From Arthrobacter nitrophenolicus (GTDB taxonomy: Bacteria; Actinomycetota; Actinomycetes; Actinomycetales; Micrococcaceae): a DNA stretch of 54,207 nucleotides. This document shows positions 1 through 8,790 of the stretch, one piece after another. A program made the position numbers and the translations under genes. The stretch spans positions 1-54,207 of the forward strand of contig NZ_AOFD01000027.1 in assembly GCF_000332815.1 (NCBI RefSeq). The letters are read 5' to 3'. Below the pieces are notes generated by a model. The model saw only the letters and a program-made list of their open reading frames with translations, was not told where the DNA came from and did no database searches. Positions within the stretch are counted from its first letter, which is position 1; every line of letters starts with the position of its first letter.

Positions 1-522
1 ATCCACCCCGGCCAGGACCTGGTCCAGGAACGGGCGGCGGGTCAGCTGGGTGAATGTTTCCTCGTGCAGCGAGTCCAGGGACACGTTAATCCGGGTCAGC
101 CCGGCGGCCTTGAGGGGCGCGGCCTTCCTGGCGAGCCCCACGCCGTTGGTGGTCATGGAAATCGGCAGGTCGGGATGGTTCCGCCGCAGCTCCGCGATGA
201 TGTCCACCAGGTCGTGCCGCACCAGCGGCTCACCGCCGGTCAGCCGGAGTTCGCGGACGCCCAACTGCTCGACGCCGATCCGGACAATGCGGACAATTTC
301 CTCGGCGGACATGACCGCCTGTTTCGCGAGCCATTCGAGGCCCTCTGCAGGCATGCAGTAGGTGCAGCGCAGGTTGCACTTGTCTGTCAGGGACAGCCGC
401 ATGTCCGTGGCACGGCGGCCGTAGCGGTCCACCAGCCCGGCACCCGCGCCGGCAGGACGGGCCGCCGGTACGGACAGCCCGGCATCCTCCCGCGGCTGCG
501 GCATTCCTAGCTGGACACTCAT
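1..522 (-). CDS. moaA: GTP 3',8-cyclase MoaA, 5' part (runs off the left edge)
   Basis: Radical-SAM enzyme for the first step of molybdenum cofactor synthesis, GTP to 3',8-cH2GTP, which MoaC then converts to cPMP. Only the N-terminal 174 codons are present. The ATG at 522 begins MSVQLGMPQP. The radical-SAM cluster CNLRCTYC (CX3CX2C) lies near residues 52-59, followed by the MTTNG and INVSLDSL segments typical of MoaA. The gene diverges from moeA, with about 280 bp between the two starts holding both promoters; I recognise no specific operator there. Codon use is GC-rich like most of the window, unlike moeA-moaE next door, so moaA may be the resident gene beside an imported block. Identification is firm from the motif and the pathway neighbours. 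Confidence 0.93.
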   Translation of the reverse strand, partial: MSVQLGMPQPREDAGLSVPAARPAGAGAGLVDRYGRRATDMRLSLTDKCNLRCTYCMPAEGLEWLAKQAVMSAEEIVRIVRIGVEQLGVRELRLTGGEPLVRHDLVDIIAELRRNHPDLPISMTTNGVGLARKAAPLKAAGLTRINVSLDSLHEETFTQLTRRPFLDQVLAGVD

Positions 523-800
523 GAAATCAGGCTACGCGAAACCAAGATGGACGCGTTTGTGCTGGAAGGGACAATTGGGGCGGCCAGTTATGCCAAGTAG
601 CTATAGCCCGAAACTCCGCATACCTGCTGAAATCATTTTGCAGTCAGGATTACCAGCTTATACACAGCGCAATGGACGCGACGCGTATCTGAAAATCATG
701 CAAGGAGCCGGCGGCCAAAGCTTTCGTCGGAAAAGTGAAGCGCCCTGGCGTGGCCAAGCAGGATTTCAGTAAGACCGAAAAGATCTCCCGAAGGCAGGAC

Positions 801-2090
801 ATGCAGAGGCAAGAAGAGCAGTTGATCGCGCTGACCGGCAACAGTCCCGGCCCGGGGACCACCGGAAACTCGCTGCCGGAACATGAACACCGAAGCATTT
901 CCACGCACCTACAGGCAATCCGGGATGTGCTCTTTCCGCTGTTGACCCCACCCAAGGTTGAGCAATTGCCTCTAATGGCTGCGCTCGGTCGCGGCCTGGC
1001 GGAGACCTTATATGCACCGATAGATTTGCCACCCTTCACCAACTCTCAGATGGATGGCTATGCAGTCAGATCCCAAGACGTAGCAGAGGGCCGGGGACAA
1101 TTGCGTGTGGCGCCGCCGGTCCCGGCGGGCGCATTGCCGTCCCCTTTGACTCGAGGGACGGCTGCTCCAATCATGACTGGAGCCCTATTACCCGCTGGGG
1201 CTGATGCTGTCGTCCCCATCGAGCGGGCAGTGCCAAACCTTTTTCCGCCCCCTGGTTCGGATACGACAGTGCGGCTTCCCGAGACAGCCGCGGGAACGTT
1301 CGTCCGTGGTGCTGGCACTGATATAGCTTCCGGCGAGTGTGCACTCGCCGCTGGCACTGTTCTCGGCCCACGTCAGCTTGGTTTGCTCGCGGCGTTGGGT
1401 GTCACTGAGGTTGTTGTTAACCAGAAGCTCACAGTGCTGCTGGCCACCACGGGGGACGAGGTCCTTGAGCCCGGAGAGAACCTCGCGCCAGGAAAGATTT
1501 ACGACGCAAATAACACTCTTTTGGAGTCCTCGATGCTCCAGGCCGGGCTTACCGTGATCAGGGCGGGCATTGTCAAGGATGAGCCTGGCGCTCTATCAAA
1601 GCTCCTGAGAAGTCATGCTGCCCATGTCGACCTGATTGTTACCAGTGGTGGTGTGAGTAATGGTGCCTACGAGCCCGTTAGGCAGACGATGGTCGATCAT
1701 GACGTTGAATTTTCCCATGTCGCCATTCAACCCGGCGGACCCCAGGGAGTCGGCACTTTTGACGGAATTCCAATCCTCGCGTTCCCCGGAAACCCGGTCA
1801 GCTGCTTAATCTCGTTCGAGATGTTCCTGCGTCCGCTGCTCAGCGAAATGTTTGCCGCGCCGACACCGAGGCTTTCCCTCCATGCACCCCTTTCGCATCC
1901 CCTAACGTCGCCCACAAAAAAGCATCAGGTCAGGCGGGGAGTCCTCTTACCGAATGGCACAGTACGGCTGGAAGGGGGTGAAGGTTCCCATCTGCTCGGA
2001 GCACTTGCACGGGCGAACGTTCTGGTGCACATCCCAGAGGGAATCTCTGAACTAGCTGAGGGATCGAAGGTGGAGGTGTGGGCAGTATGA
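801..2090 (+). CDS. moeA: Molybdopterin molybdenumtransferase MoeA
   Basis: Inserts molybdate into adenylylated molybdopterin, the last common step of Moco synthesis; cytoplasmic. The family hallmarks are in order: the N-terminal [13 protein letters not shown] block, [19 protein letters not shown], the MoCF-like domain with TTGDEV and GKIYDANN, then VTSGGVSNG, and AFPGNPVSC near the C-terminal domain. The reading frame is open back to a GTG at 735, but the ATG at 801 has the better ribosome site (GAAGGCAGG). It gives 429 residues, close to the family norm with a short N-terminal extension. It overlaps moaC by 4 bases (ATGA), so the two are translationally coupled. GC content is visibly lower than in modABC or the rest of the window, a sign of separate ancestry. 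On pAO1 of A. nicotinovorans moeA lies in a comparable Mo gene cluster. Confidence 0.93.
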   Translation: MQRQEEQLIALTGNSPGPGTTGNSLPEHEHRSISTHLQAIRDVLFPLLTPPKVEQLPLMAALGRGLAETLYAPIDLPPFTNSQMDGYAVRSQDVAEGRGQLRVAPPVPAGALPSPLTRGTAAPIMTGALLPAGADAVVPIERAVPNLFPPPGSDTTVRLPETAAGTFVRGAGTDIASGECALAAGTVLGPRQLGLLAALGVTEVVVNQKLTVLLATTGDEVLEPGENLAPGKIYDANNTLLESSMLQAGLTVIRAGIVKDEPGALSKLLRSHAAHVDLIVTSGGVSNGAYEPVRQTMVDHDVEFSHVAIQPGGPQGVGTFDGIPILAFPGNPVSCLISFEMFLRPLLSEMFAAPTPRLSLHAPLSHPLTSPTKKHQVRRGVLLPNGTVRLEGGEGSHLLGALARANVLVHIPEGISELAEGSKVEVWAV

Positions 2091-2572
2091 GGCTAAGAAG
2101 CTATCCTGGTGGGCTCACTCACCTGCGGCCGGACGGCAGCGCGCAAATGGTGGATGTTTCAGGAAAAATTGAATCCGACCGGGAGGCGACGGCTACGGCA
2201 ACGCTCCGTACAACTGGTGAAGTTCTGCTGCTGCTCACAGCAGAAGGGTTGCCTAAGGGTGACGCCTTGGCCGTGGCCCGGATCGCTGGCATCTTGGCTA
2301 CCAAGAGAACGTCCGACTTGATTCCGCTGTGCCACCCGCTGCCTATCTCGAAGGTCGCGGTCGACTTCGTACTGGCGTCGGACAGCGTGCAGCTTGTTGC
2401 CACTGTGAAAACCAATGGCGTGACAGGTGTAGAGATGGAAGCCCTGACTGCGGTGACCGTCGCCGCCTTAACCGTTTACGACATGATCAAGGCTGTAGAC
2501 AAGCATGCTGTTCTCACCGATATCCGGGTGCTCGCCAAGAGTGGCGGCAAGAGTGGAAACTGGGCGCTGTGA
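2087..2572 (+). CDS. moaC: Cyclic pyranopterin monophosphate synthase MoaC
   Basis: Converts 3',8-cH2GTP to cyclic pyranopterin monophosphate, directly after MoaA. The 161-residue product has the MoaC core: MVDVSGK near the N-terminus, the active-site region [12 protein letters not shown], and [20 protein letters not shown] with the conserved acidic and lysine residues. A GTG nine bases upstream (2078) is in frame, but the ATG at 2087 overlapping the moeA stop (ATGA) is the natural coupled start. Length and domain are complete. It shares the lower-GC character of moeA. Confidence 0.93.
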   Translation: MRLRSYPGGLTHLRPDGSAQMVDVSGKIESDREATATATLRTTGEVLLLLTAEGLPKGDALAVARIAGILATKRTSDLIPLCHPLPISKVAVDFVLASDSVQLVATVKTNGVTGVEMEALTAVTVAALTVYDMIKAVDKHAVLTDIRVLAKSGGKSGNWAL

Positions 2573-2636
2573 GCATTCTTGGAAAGATGCATGGTTCTAA
2601 TGGAAGAGGCTGCGCTGGCCTAATGAGAGGACAGGC

Positions 2637-3158
2637 ATGAGCACTGTTCAACAGACGAGTCGTGGAAAAATTGCTACCGGACGGCAGCCAAGCAGGCAGG
2701 CCCTTACCGTGGTCCATTCCGGGCTCAGCGATCGACAGCTCTCCGTAGACGTGGCCATCGCTGCCGTGGAGTCGAGCGCATCCGGAGCAGTGGTCAGCTT
2801 TAGTGGAGTAGTGCGCAATCACGACGGCGGTAAGGCAGTCGAGCGACTGAGCTACACCGCCCACCCCAAGGCGCCCCAGATCCTGAAAGACGTTTTGGAG
2901 GCGGTTGCTGCCGAGTACTCATTTCCAGATGAGGCTGAGGGGTCCGTGCCTGTGCGAATTTGGGCGGCACACCGCGTGGGTGCACTTCGGATTGGGGATG
3001 CGGCTCTTGTTTGTGCTGTAGCCACCGGACACCGTGGACAAGCTTTCGCCCTGTGTGCGGAACTGGTTGACCGGATCAAGGATGAAGTACCCATTTGGAA
3101 GGAGCAGTTCTTTTCCGATGGAACCGTGGAATGGGTTGGTGTCGGGACCGCAGGATGA
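2637..3158 (+). CDS. moaE: Molybdopterin synthase catalytic subunit MoaE
   Basis: Large subunit of molybdopterin synthase, which with thiocarboxylated MoaD puts two sulfurs into cPMP to make molybdopterin. Visible signatures are VVSFSGVVRNHDGGK, YTAHPKAP, AHRVGALRIGDAA, VATGHRGQAF and the lysine-bearing RIKDEVPIWKEQF. At 173 residues it is a little longer than usual because of an N-terminal extension of about 30 residues rich in basic and polar residues. It follows moaC by 64 bases. No moaD, mogA or moeB is seen in the window, so the small subunit must be encoded elsewhere. Base composition matches moeA and moaC. Confidence 0.92.
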   Translation: MSTVQQTSRGKIATGRQPSRQALTVVHSGLSDRQLSVDVAIAAVESSASGAVVSFSGVVRNHDGGKAVERLSYTAHPKAPQILKDVLEAVAAEYSFPDEAEGSVPVRIWAAHRVGALRIGDAALVCAVATGHRGQAFALCAELVDRIKDEVPIWKEQFFSDGTVEWVGVGTAG

Positions 3159-3408
3159 ACTTTTCCGTACCCCTCACATCTGAATTGAGGTGATCAGGTC
3201 ATCCAGGAAGGATGTCCACGAGTTCTCTCAGTCAGCACGTAGACGTCGTCGCATTGCCCACCGCCACGGTTGTGAGAACCATCAGCGGAGTCGCGAGCCC
3301 GGCGATGCACCGACCCGGAAGCAAAAGGGGTGACTACCCGGGCGCGAATGTAGCGTCGGAGCCCTGCTGGGTATTCCCACATTGAATGATCTATAGAAAG
3401 AGGACCAT

Positions 3409-4221
3409 GTGAGCATCACCCGTTGCATCAGCGCCCTGCTGGCCGCGGGCTTCCTTGCCGCCGGACTGGCCGGCTGCGCTTCCGCTACCGCGGGCACAGC
3501 CCCGAGCGGCTCCACGAACGCAAGCGCCGGCGGCACCAAGGCGACTGTCGGCACCGTGACCGTTTACGCCGCCGCGTCCCTGAAGTCGACCTTCACCGAG
3601 ATTGCCGCCGAGTTCGAGGCTGCGCATCCGGGCACGAAGGTCACGCTCAACTTCGCCGGATCCTCGGACCTGGTCGCCCAGATCACCCAAGGCGCCCCGG
3701 CCGACGTGTTCGCCTCCGCCGACACCAAGAACATGGCCAAGCTCTCGGACGCCCGGCTCATCGACCGAACACCAACCAACTTCGCCACGAACGTCCTGGA
3801 GATTGCAGTTCCACCGACCAACCCGGCGTCGATAACTTCCTTCACGGACCTGGCGAAGCCGGGCGTTAAGGTGGTTGTCTGCGCACCGCAGGTACCTTGT
3901 GGCTCCGCCGCCGAGAAGGTGGAAAAGGTCATGGGAACAACCTTGAAGCCAGTCAGCGAGGAATCCTCAGTTGCGGATGTCCTAAGCAAGGTCATTTCCG
4001 GGGAAGCCGACGCTGGCTTGGTCTATGCCACCGACGTCAAGGCCGCAGGCGACAAAGTCAAGGGCATCGAATTCAGCGAGTCGCGCCAGGCCGTGAACAC
4101 ATATCCGATCGCCACTGTGGACAGCAGCAAGAACAAGGATCTGGCCAATACCTTTATCGCCATGGTCACTGGCAGCGAAGGCAAAAAGGTCCTTGCTCAC
4201 GCCGGGTTCGGCACCCCGTAA
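3409..4221 (+). CDS. modA: Molybdate ABC transporter substrate-binding lipoprotein ModA
   Basis: Captures molybdate (or tungstate) outside the membrane and delivers it to ModBC. The N-terminus is a lipoprotein signal with lipobox LAGC near residue 23, then a Ser/Gly/Ala linker. The mature part starts with VTVYAAASLKSTFTEIA and has the NFAGSSDLVAQI and GAPADVFASAD blocks typical of the ModA/WtpA family, ending near GFGTP. The start is GTG at 3409: the overlapping ATG at 3407 runs straight into a stop, and AGAGGA lies just upstream. The 250 bases after moaE contain no gene and probably the modABC promoter; I could not find a convincing ModE-type dyad. Composition is more GC-rich than moeA-moaE. 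Confidence 0.93.
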   Translation: MSITRCISALLAAGFLAAGLAGCASATAGTAPSGSTNASAGGTKATVGTVTVYAAASLKSTFTEIAAEFEAAHPGTKVTLNFAGSSDLVAQITQGAPADVFASADTKNMAKLSDARLIDRTPTNFATNVLEIAVPPTNPASITSFTDLAKPGVKVVVCAPQVPCGSAAEKVEKVMGTTLKPVSEESSVADVLSKVISGEADAGLVYATDVKAAGDKVKGIEFSESRQAVNTYPIATVDSSKNKDLANTFIAMVTGSEGKKVLAHAGFGTP

Positions 4222-4239
4222 AAAGCCTGGACAGCCAGC

Positions 4240-5057
4240 ATGACGCACCGGCACAAGACCGGCTATAACGGTGTCCCGCCGTGGGTTTTCGCCATCGCAG
4301 CAGCAGGAGGGCTGTTTGTCCTGCTGCCGCTGGCCGCCATGGTGGCCAAGGTCAACTGGGGGCAGTTCATCCCGCTCGTTACGTCGGAATCCTCGCTCAC
4401 GGCGCTCGGCCTTAGCTTAGGACGTCGGCGGCCAGCACGGTGTTATGCATCGTCTTAGGGGTACCGCTGGCCCTCGTCCTGGCCCGCGCGAGATTCCCGG
4501 GTCAGCGCCTGCTGCGGGCGTTCGTTATGCTTCCCCTTGTCCTTCCCCCCGTCGTCGGCGGCATCGCATTGCTCTATACCTTTGGCCGCCAAGGCCTGCT
4601 CGGGCGGAGCCTAGAGCTGGCGGGCATCCAGATCATGTTCTCCACCACCGCCGTCGTCCTCGCCCAGACGTTTGTGGCATTGCCGTTCCTGGTGGTCAGC
4701 CTTGAGGGATCTCTGCGCACCGCTGGCGTAAAGTATGAGGCGGTCGCGGCAACGCTAGGCGCCCACCCCACAACGGTGCTGCGCCGCGTCACTATCCCGC
4801 TGGTCCTGCCCGGTCTCGCCTCCGGATCCGTGCTGTCCTTCGCGCGCTGCCTGGGCGAATTCGGCGCCACCCTCACTTTCGCCGGCAGCCTGCAGGGTGC
4901 CACCCGCACATTGCCGCTGGAAATCTATCTTCAACGCGAAACGGACGCCGATGCCGCCGTCGCGCTTTCCCTGGTGCTGGTGGCGGTGGCAGTGGCCGTC
5001 GTCGGGCTTTCCTTCCGGCAGCCCCGGACGCTGGCGGCAGAGGCGGAATCAAAATGA
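4240..5057 (+). pseudogene. modB: Molybdate ABC transporter permease ModB, interrupted by one missing base
   Basis: Membrane subunit of the molybdate importer. The first frame (from ATG 4240) gives an N-terminal arm and the first membrane segment, then [12 protein letters not shown]. The family sequence resumes in the next frame as [19 protein letters not shown]. Adding one base between 4419 and 4420 (TTA CGG ACG) joins them as LSLRTSAAS and gives a normal 272-residue ModB. The permease loop with [15 protein letters not shown] and the EAA-like segment [20 protein letters not shown] are intact. There is no slippery heptamer at the site, so programmed frameshifting is unlikely. A sequencing deletion fits best, given the many similar cases in this window. 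The end overlaps modC by 4 bases (ATGA). Confidence 0.88.
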
Positions 5058-6103
5058 CCCTGGATCTCAATGCCGCGCTGCACGCGCGCAACTTCGACGT
5101 CTCTTTCACACTTGAGGCCACGGAAACAGTGGCCGTGCTTGGTCCCAACGGCGCCGGCAAGTCGACGCTGCTGGGGATCATCGCCGGGCTCATCCGCCCG
5201 GACAGTGGGAATGCCGTGCTCGGACAGAAAAGGCTGTTCAAACTCGACAGGGGGACGAACCACTTCCTGCCGCCGCACACTCGGGGAACGGCACTGCTCG
5301 CCCAGGAACCGCTCCTGTTTCCGCACATGAGCGTGCTGGAGAACGTAGCCTTCGGGCCACGGGCGGCCGGTGCGAACCGGACCAATGCGCTGCAGACGGC
5401 CTGGCACTGGCTCACCGAAGTGGAAGCCGAGGAGTTTGCCGACCGGCGACCCGCCCAACTCTCCGGCGGCCAGGCGCAGCGCGTCGCCATCGCGCGTGCC
5501 CTGGCCACGGACCCCGAACTGCTGCTCCTCGATGAACCCATGGCCGCCCTCGACATCCATGCCGCTCCCATGCTGCGCCGCCTTCTCAAACGGGTCCTCG
5601 CCAACCGCCGTGCCATCATCATCACGCACGATGTCCTGGACGCGCTCGTGCTCGCCGACCGGGCAACAATCATCGAAGGCGGACGGATCACGGAGGAAGG
5701 CTCCACCCGCCAGGTCCTGGAAAAACCACGCAGCAAGTTCGCCGCCGGACTGGCGGGCATGAACCTGCTCCCCGGAACCATTACCGGCCACGGGCTCACG
5801 TCCCACGGCGGACTGGACATTACTGCGCACCCCGAGGACGGTGCCGTCCCCGGCCAGAACGGCGTCGCCGTCTTTTCGCCGACGGCAGTCTCGGTCTTCC
5901 CAAGCGCCGAGCACGGCAGCCCGCGGAACTCATTCGCCGTCACCATCACAGACTTGGAACCCCACGGCGACCAGATTCGTGTGCACGCGGGCGGCCTTTC
6001 CGCGGACATCACCCCGGCGGCCTCGGTGGACCTCGGGCTCACGCCCGGGATGCGCGTCCACTTCGTCATCAAGGCCACGGCCATCGCCGTCTATCCGGCG
6101 TAG
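5054..6103 (+). CDS. modC: Molybdate ABC transporter ATPase ModC with Mop domain
   Basis: ATP-hydrolysing subunit of the molybdate importer. Walker A is GPNGAGKST near residues 32-40, the signature is [15 protein letters not shown], Walker B is [12 protein letters not shown], and the H-loop is IIITHD. After about residue 240 comes a C-terminal Mop/TOBE region ([13 protein letters not shown], then [17 protein letters not shown]) that binds molybdate and tunes transport in this family. At 349 residues it is full length. The start overlaps the modB stop, so modABC is one coupled unit. The 3' side opens into a long gene-poor region. Confidence 0.95.
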   Translation: MTLDLNAALHARNFDVSFTLEATETVAVLGPNGAGKSTLLGIIAGLIRPDSGNAVLGQKRLFKLDRGTNHFLPPHTRGTALLAQEPLLFPHMSVLENVAFGPRAAGANRTNALQTAWHWLTEVEAEEFADRRPAQLSGGQAQRVAIARALATDPELLLLDEPMAALDIHAAPMLRRLLKRVLANRRAIIITHDVLDALVLADRATIIEGGRITEEGSTRQVLEKPRSKFAAGLAGMNLLPGTITGHGLTSHGGLDITAHPEDGAVPGQNGVAVFSPTAVSVFPSAEHGSPRNSFAVTITDLEPHGDQIRVHAGGLSADITPAASVDLGLTPGMRVHFVIKATAIAVYPA

Positions 6104-8210
6104 CCTACAGGACACAAAGCAGCCCGTGTTCTCCCCCGCCACGACATGTCCCTTCCCCGCAAATCAAATGGGTGTAAACGCAGGGGTGGGTTCTTGGTTC
6201 ATTCCTGCCGACCGACTGGCCTCCGTCGAAGTTGATATCAACGGCGTTCAGGCCACTGCCTCCAACGTTGCCCAACATTTTGAGGCAACAAACACACCAA
6301 GGAAAGACCCGGCCGGACATGGGCAATCCTGGCCCGCCTGATGCTCCGGCGCACTGGCGTCATCGCTATTGGACGCCTCAATGTACAGCTAGAGCCTGGC
6401 TGTTGGTCTTCCCGTTACAGGCAACGGTCTGCGGAAAACTGGGTAGACCACTTCAGATCAGTCCTTCGCTGGCGCTGCGGGATTGGTGGTTCGTCCGATG
6501 AGACCCCACCTGCAGGACCCAGCCATTAATCGATGATCTCTCGGCTCCAGGACCATAGGCTCCGATGTCAGGCGACGTTGATCCCGCTGTTACCACACAA
6601 GAACATATTGATGACCCGCTAACAGAGGAAGGAGGCAAGGGGCGCAGCAGGCCTCATCAGGTCACACGGCTTCAATCTGACAGTCGGCGGAAAAACTTCA
6701 GGCGTTTCCGAATCCATCTCATCACACGACGCTCTCCCCGGCTCCCTTCAGCGGGGATGTAAAAATCTGGATCTGTGCCCCCGCGAGGAAGATAGACCTC
6801 CTCCCCCGGCGCTGGGAATGACGTTGCTGTTTTCATATTCTCAGAAGTCATCCAATCCTCCTCTCGGCCCTCCTTAGGGCATCTTGATGAACCGACGTGC
6901 CACAGGGAAATTCTTGGTCTGCATTGCTTCAACCTGCGAACGCGCCCTTGACCATAACGGATCCACGGTAGCCTCAGCGTGGCTCGGCGTCTTTAGACGC
7001 GACCATCAAATTTGTACTTCTGGCAGGGCCTAGGAAACCCTTCACTTCCGGCTAGGTGCATGATAAACACCCTCGCGCCAAGCGAATAAGGCCCCCATGT
7101 GTCATGGCAAAAGCTGCGACACGCCCGCCTTGAAGTGAGCTTTATAAGAAGCCTTGCGAGTCACCTTTTTGAAGCAATTGCAACGACCGGCTCCACCCCT
7201 GCGGCAAACCGCCCTGAAACCTTTTGGGTGCATCGGCGATCAGCTGGTTCGACCAGCTAATATACAGGCGGACAGCTTCCGCTACAGGGAAAAGAAGAAG
7301 TCGATCCGATCCCCTCCGAGATGGCGGGTACTCGACCGAGCTCCCGGGTTTCCCGCTTCGGGCCAATAGGGGGCCAGCACGTTGCAGTGATCGCGCTCCT
7401 TAGACGTACAAGCCTTATGCCGCAGTTGGCCGACGGTGACTGTTGGATGAGCCCTTACCTCGTACTGGCTCATTCCAAGATCAATGACCAAGACCCCATG
7501 TCGTAGCGCTGCGCGGACTGAGCTACCAGTTCGATGGCGGCGTCCTATGTTCGCCCCTTTTCGGCGACCTCGTTGACGTCACCTCGATCTTCCTGGCGAC
7601 CTTGCGTCTCGTTTCGGATGTTGGGGCTGCCTGCATTCTTAGATCAGAAGCTTTGCTTTGAGGGTAAAGACCATTAGTTATAGCATCCGGCACCGTGGTT
7701 CCTTGTCGTCGCCGTGAGCCCGGAGAGCAGTCAAAACTCACCGATCTCTCTTGGATGATTCCCTTCGCGAGGGCCGTTGTCGTTAACGTCCAGCGCGCAT
7801 TGGACGGCTTAAGCGAGGTGCCTAACTGAGTGACCTGAAGTCAGGCCCGCATTTAGCTTTAGTCCAAAGCCTGCGCGGAAGAGCGGAACGGTCATGTCGA
7901 ACGGCACATCTTCCTATGAGGCCTCGACAGCGGCCATGGAAGACGCAAGGCCGAAGAGGACGGGTTCCCTTGGGCGGGGTGCGTCCAGTAAGTGCTTCTG
8001 TCAAACCTTATTGCTGAAGCCAAACCGACATCGGCTAACGCAACCCGGATGAATTGAATGAGACTGCCCGGGCGTTCCAATGTACAGCGCAGCGCTGGAT
8101 AGCCCAAGGTTTGGGTTGCAGTCACGGTACGTGAACCTATCGAATCTCTGGACCTAAACAAGACATTTCTGGAGCGCCTGTTTTTGGACCGAGTTCGTGC
8201 TCGTCGAGAA
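6104..8210. other. 2.1 kb gene-poor stretch after modC
   Basis: Frames in both directions are broken every few dozen codons and GC falls below that of the neighbours. I recognise no protein family, RNA gene, insertion sequence end or long repeat here. The only candidate gene is the small reverse-strand frame at 6672-6851. Weak peptide-like runs elsewhere (for example around 8100-8215 on the plus strand) match nothing I know. The stretch separates the molybdenum block from the hdno block and could be eroded accessory DNA; that is inference from the lack of coding signal. Confidence 0.55.
6672..6851 (-). CDS. Small basic protein of unknown function (59 aa)
   Basis: This frame has one of the best ribosome sites in the window: AGGAGG five bases before ATG at 6851. 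The product has a proline/glycine-rich, acidic N-terminal half (FPAPGEEVYLPRGGTDPDFY, IPAEG) and a strongly basic C-terminal helix (RRVMRWIRKRLKFFRRLSD), amphipathic in character. There is no signal peptide and no family I recognise. It stands alone inside a gene-poor region, so neighbours give no hint. The ribosome site and the sharp acidic/basic division argue for a real gene; the isolation and the lack of known relatives argue for caution. Confidence 0.42.
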   Translation of the reverse strand: MTSENMKTATSFPAPGEEVYLPRGGTDPDFYIPAEGSRGERRVMRWIRKRLKFFRRLSD

Positions 8211-8516
8211 CTAATTTGTACCCTGAGCATCCTCTATAACGTCATAAAGTGCAGTCTGATGGTCTACCGATTGTAGTTCGTCCAGCCTGGTTCGTGAGGC
8301 GAGAAAGGCAGGATCCTTATGCCAGGCCTCCCAGTCCTGCCGGCTTCTCCAGGTCCCTATGATGACTCGCGTGCTGGGTTCATGAGAGGGGGCGAGCAGC
8401 TGACCGGAAATCCAGCCTTCCTTGTCGTGGGCTGATTTGAAGCGCTCTCGGATTAGGTGGTCCCATTCGTTCTCTGAGTTCGACTTGAGTTGCATAGTGC
8501 TGACAACGGTTATCAT
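8211..8516 (-). CDS. Antibiotic biosynthesis monooxygenase (ABM) domain protein
   Basis: A 101-residue single-domain dimeric alpha/beta barrel type protein. The ABM pattern is clear: MITVVSTMQLKSNSENEWDH, then GWISGQLLAPS, then VIIGTWRSRQDWEAWHKDPAF. The family includes quinone-forming monooxygenases, heme-degrading enzymes and many proteins of unknown role, so the substrate cannot be named. AGGAG sits five bases before the ATG at 8516, and a perfect 10-bp palindrome lies 18 bases further upstream. It is co-oriented with the permease upstream of it but separated by a strong hairpin, so it likely has its own promoter. Its place beside the hdno block suggests, without proving, a link to aromatic or N-heterocycle metabolism. 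Confidence 0.82.
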   Translation of the reverse strand: MITVVSTMQLKSNSENEWDHLIRERFKSAHDKEGWISGQLLAPSHEPSTRVIIGTWRSRQDWEAWHKDPAFLASRTRLDELQSVDHQTALYDVIEDAQGTN

Positions 8517-8534
8517 GCAATCTCCTCATACCGT

Positions 8535-8544
8535 GACAATTGTC
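8535..8544. promoter_or_regulatory. Palindrome GACAATTGTC upstream of the ABM gene
   Basis: A perfect 10-bp palindrome 19 to 28 bases upstream of the start codon at 8516. The position suits an operator over the transcription start. No other copy was found, so the regulator is unknown. Confidence 0.3.
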
Positions 8545-8711
8545 TACCACTAAGGGTCTAGTCGTGTTATTGGGTTAGATGCGGGCTTATCCACGGAGCA
8601 AGAGTCAGGCAGAATGGGGTCGGTTTCGGGAGACCCGCCCGAGGGCTTCGAGATTCTCCTATTTCGTCGCCAGAACCACGGCCTCCAGCGAGCCACGGAA
8701 ATCCGTTCTAC

Positions 8712-8747
8712 CTAAGGGACCCGCCCATATGAGAGCGGGCCCCTTAG
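8712..8747. terminator. Hairpin between permease and ABM gene
   Basis: Arms CTAAGGGACCCGC (8712-8724) and GCGGGCCCCTTAG (8735-8747) pair at 12 of 13 positions around a 10-base loop. It lies about 45 bases beyond the permease stop (8791, reverse strand), where a terminator would be expected. A following T-run is weak, so it may be a terminator or an RNA-stabilising stem. Confidence 0.55.
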
Positions 8748-8790
8748 ATCAGTGCAGGTGTAGAAGGAGCGGGAACGCTTTTGATGCTTC

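Noticed and set aside
2329..2640. Plus frame reaching into the moaC-moaE gap, considered as moaD or mogA
   Set aside because: It lacks the C-terminal Gly-Gly of MoaD and any MogA motif; it is a shifted frame of moaC.
4412..4424. Programmed frameshift in modB
   Set aside because: No slippery heptamer, and ModB is not known to use one; many similar one-base gaps in this window favour sequence error.
4873..6084. Reverse frame of 403 codons under modC
   Set aside because: Antisense of a clear ABC ATPase; Ser/Arg-rich, no family.
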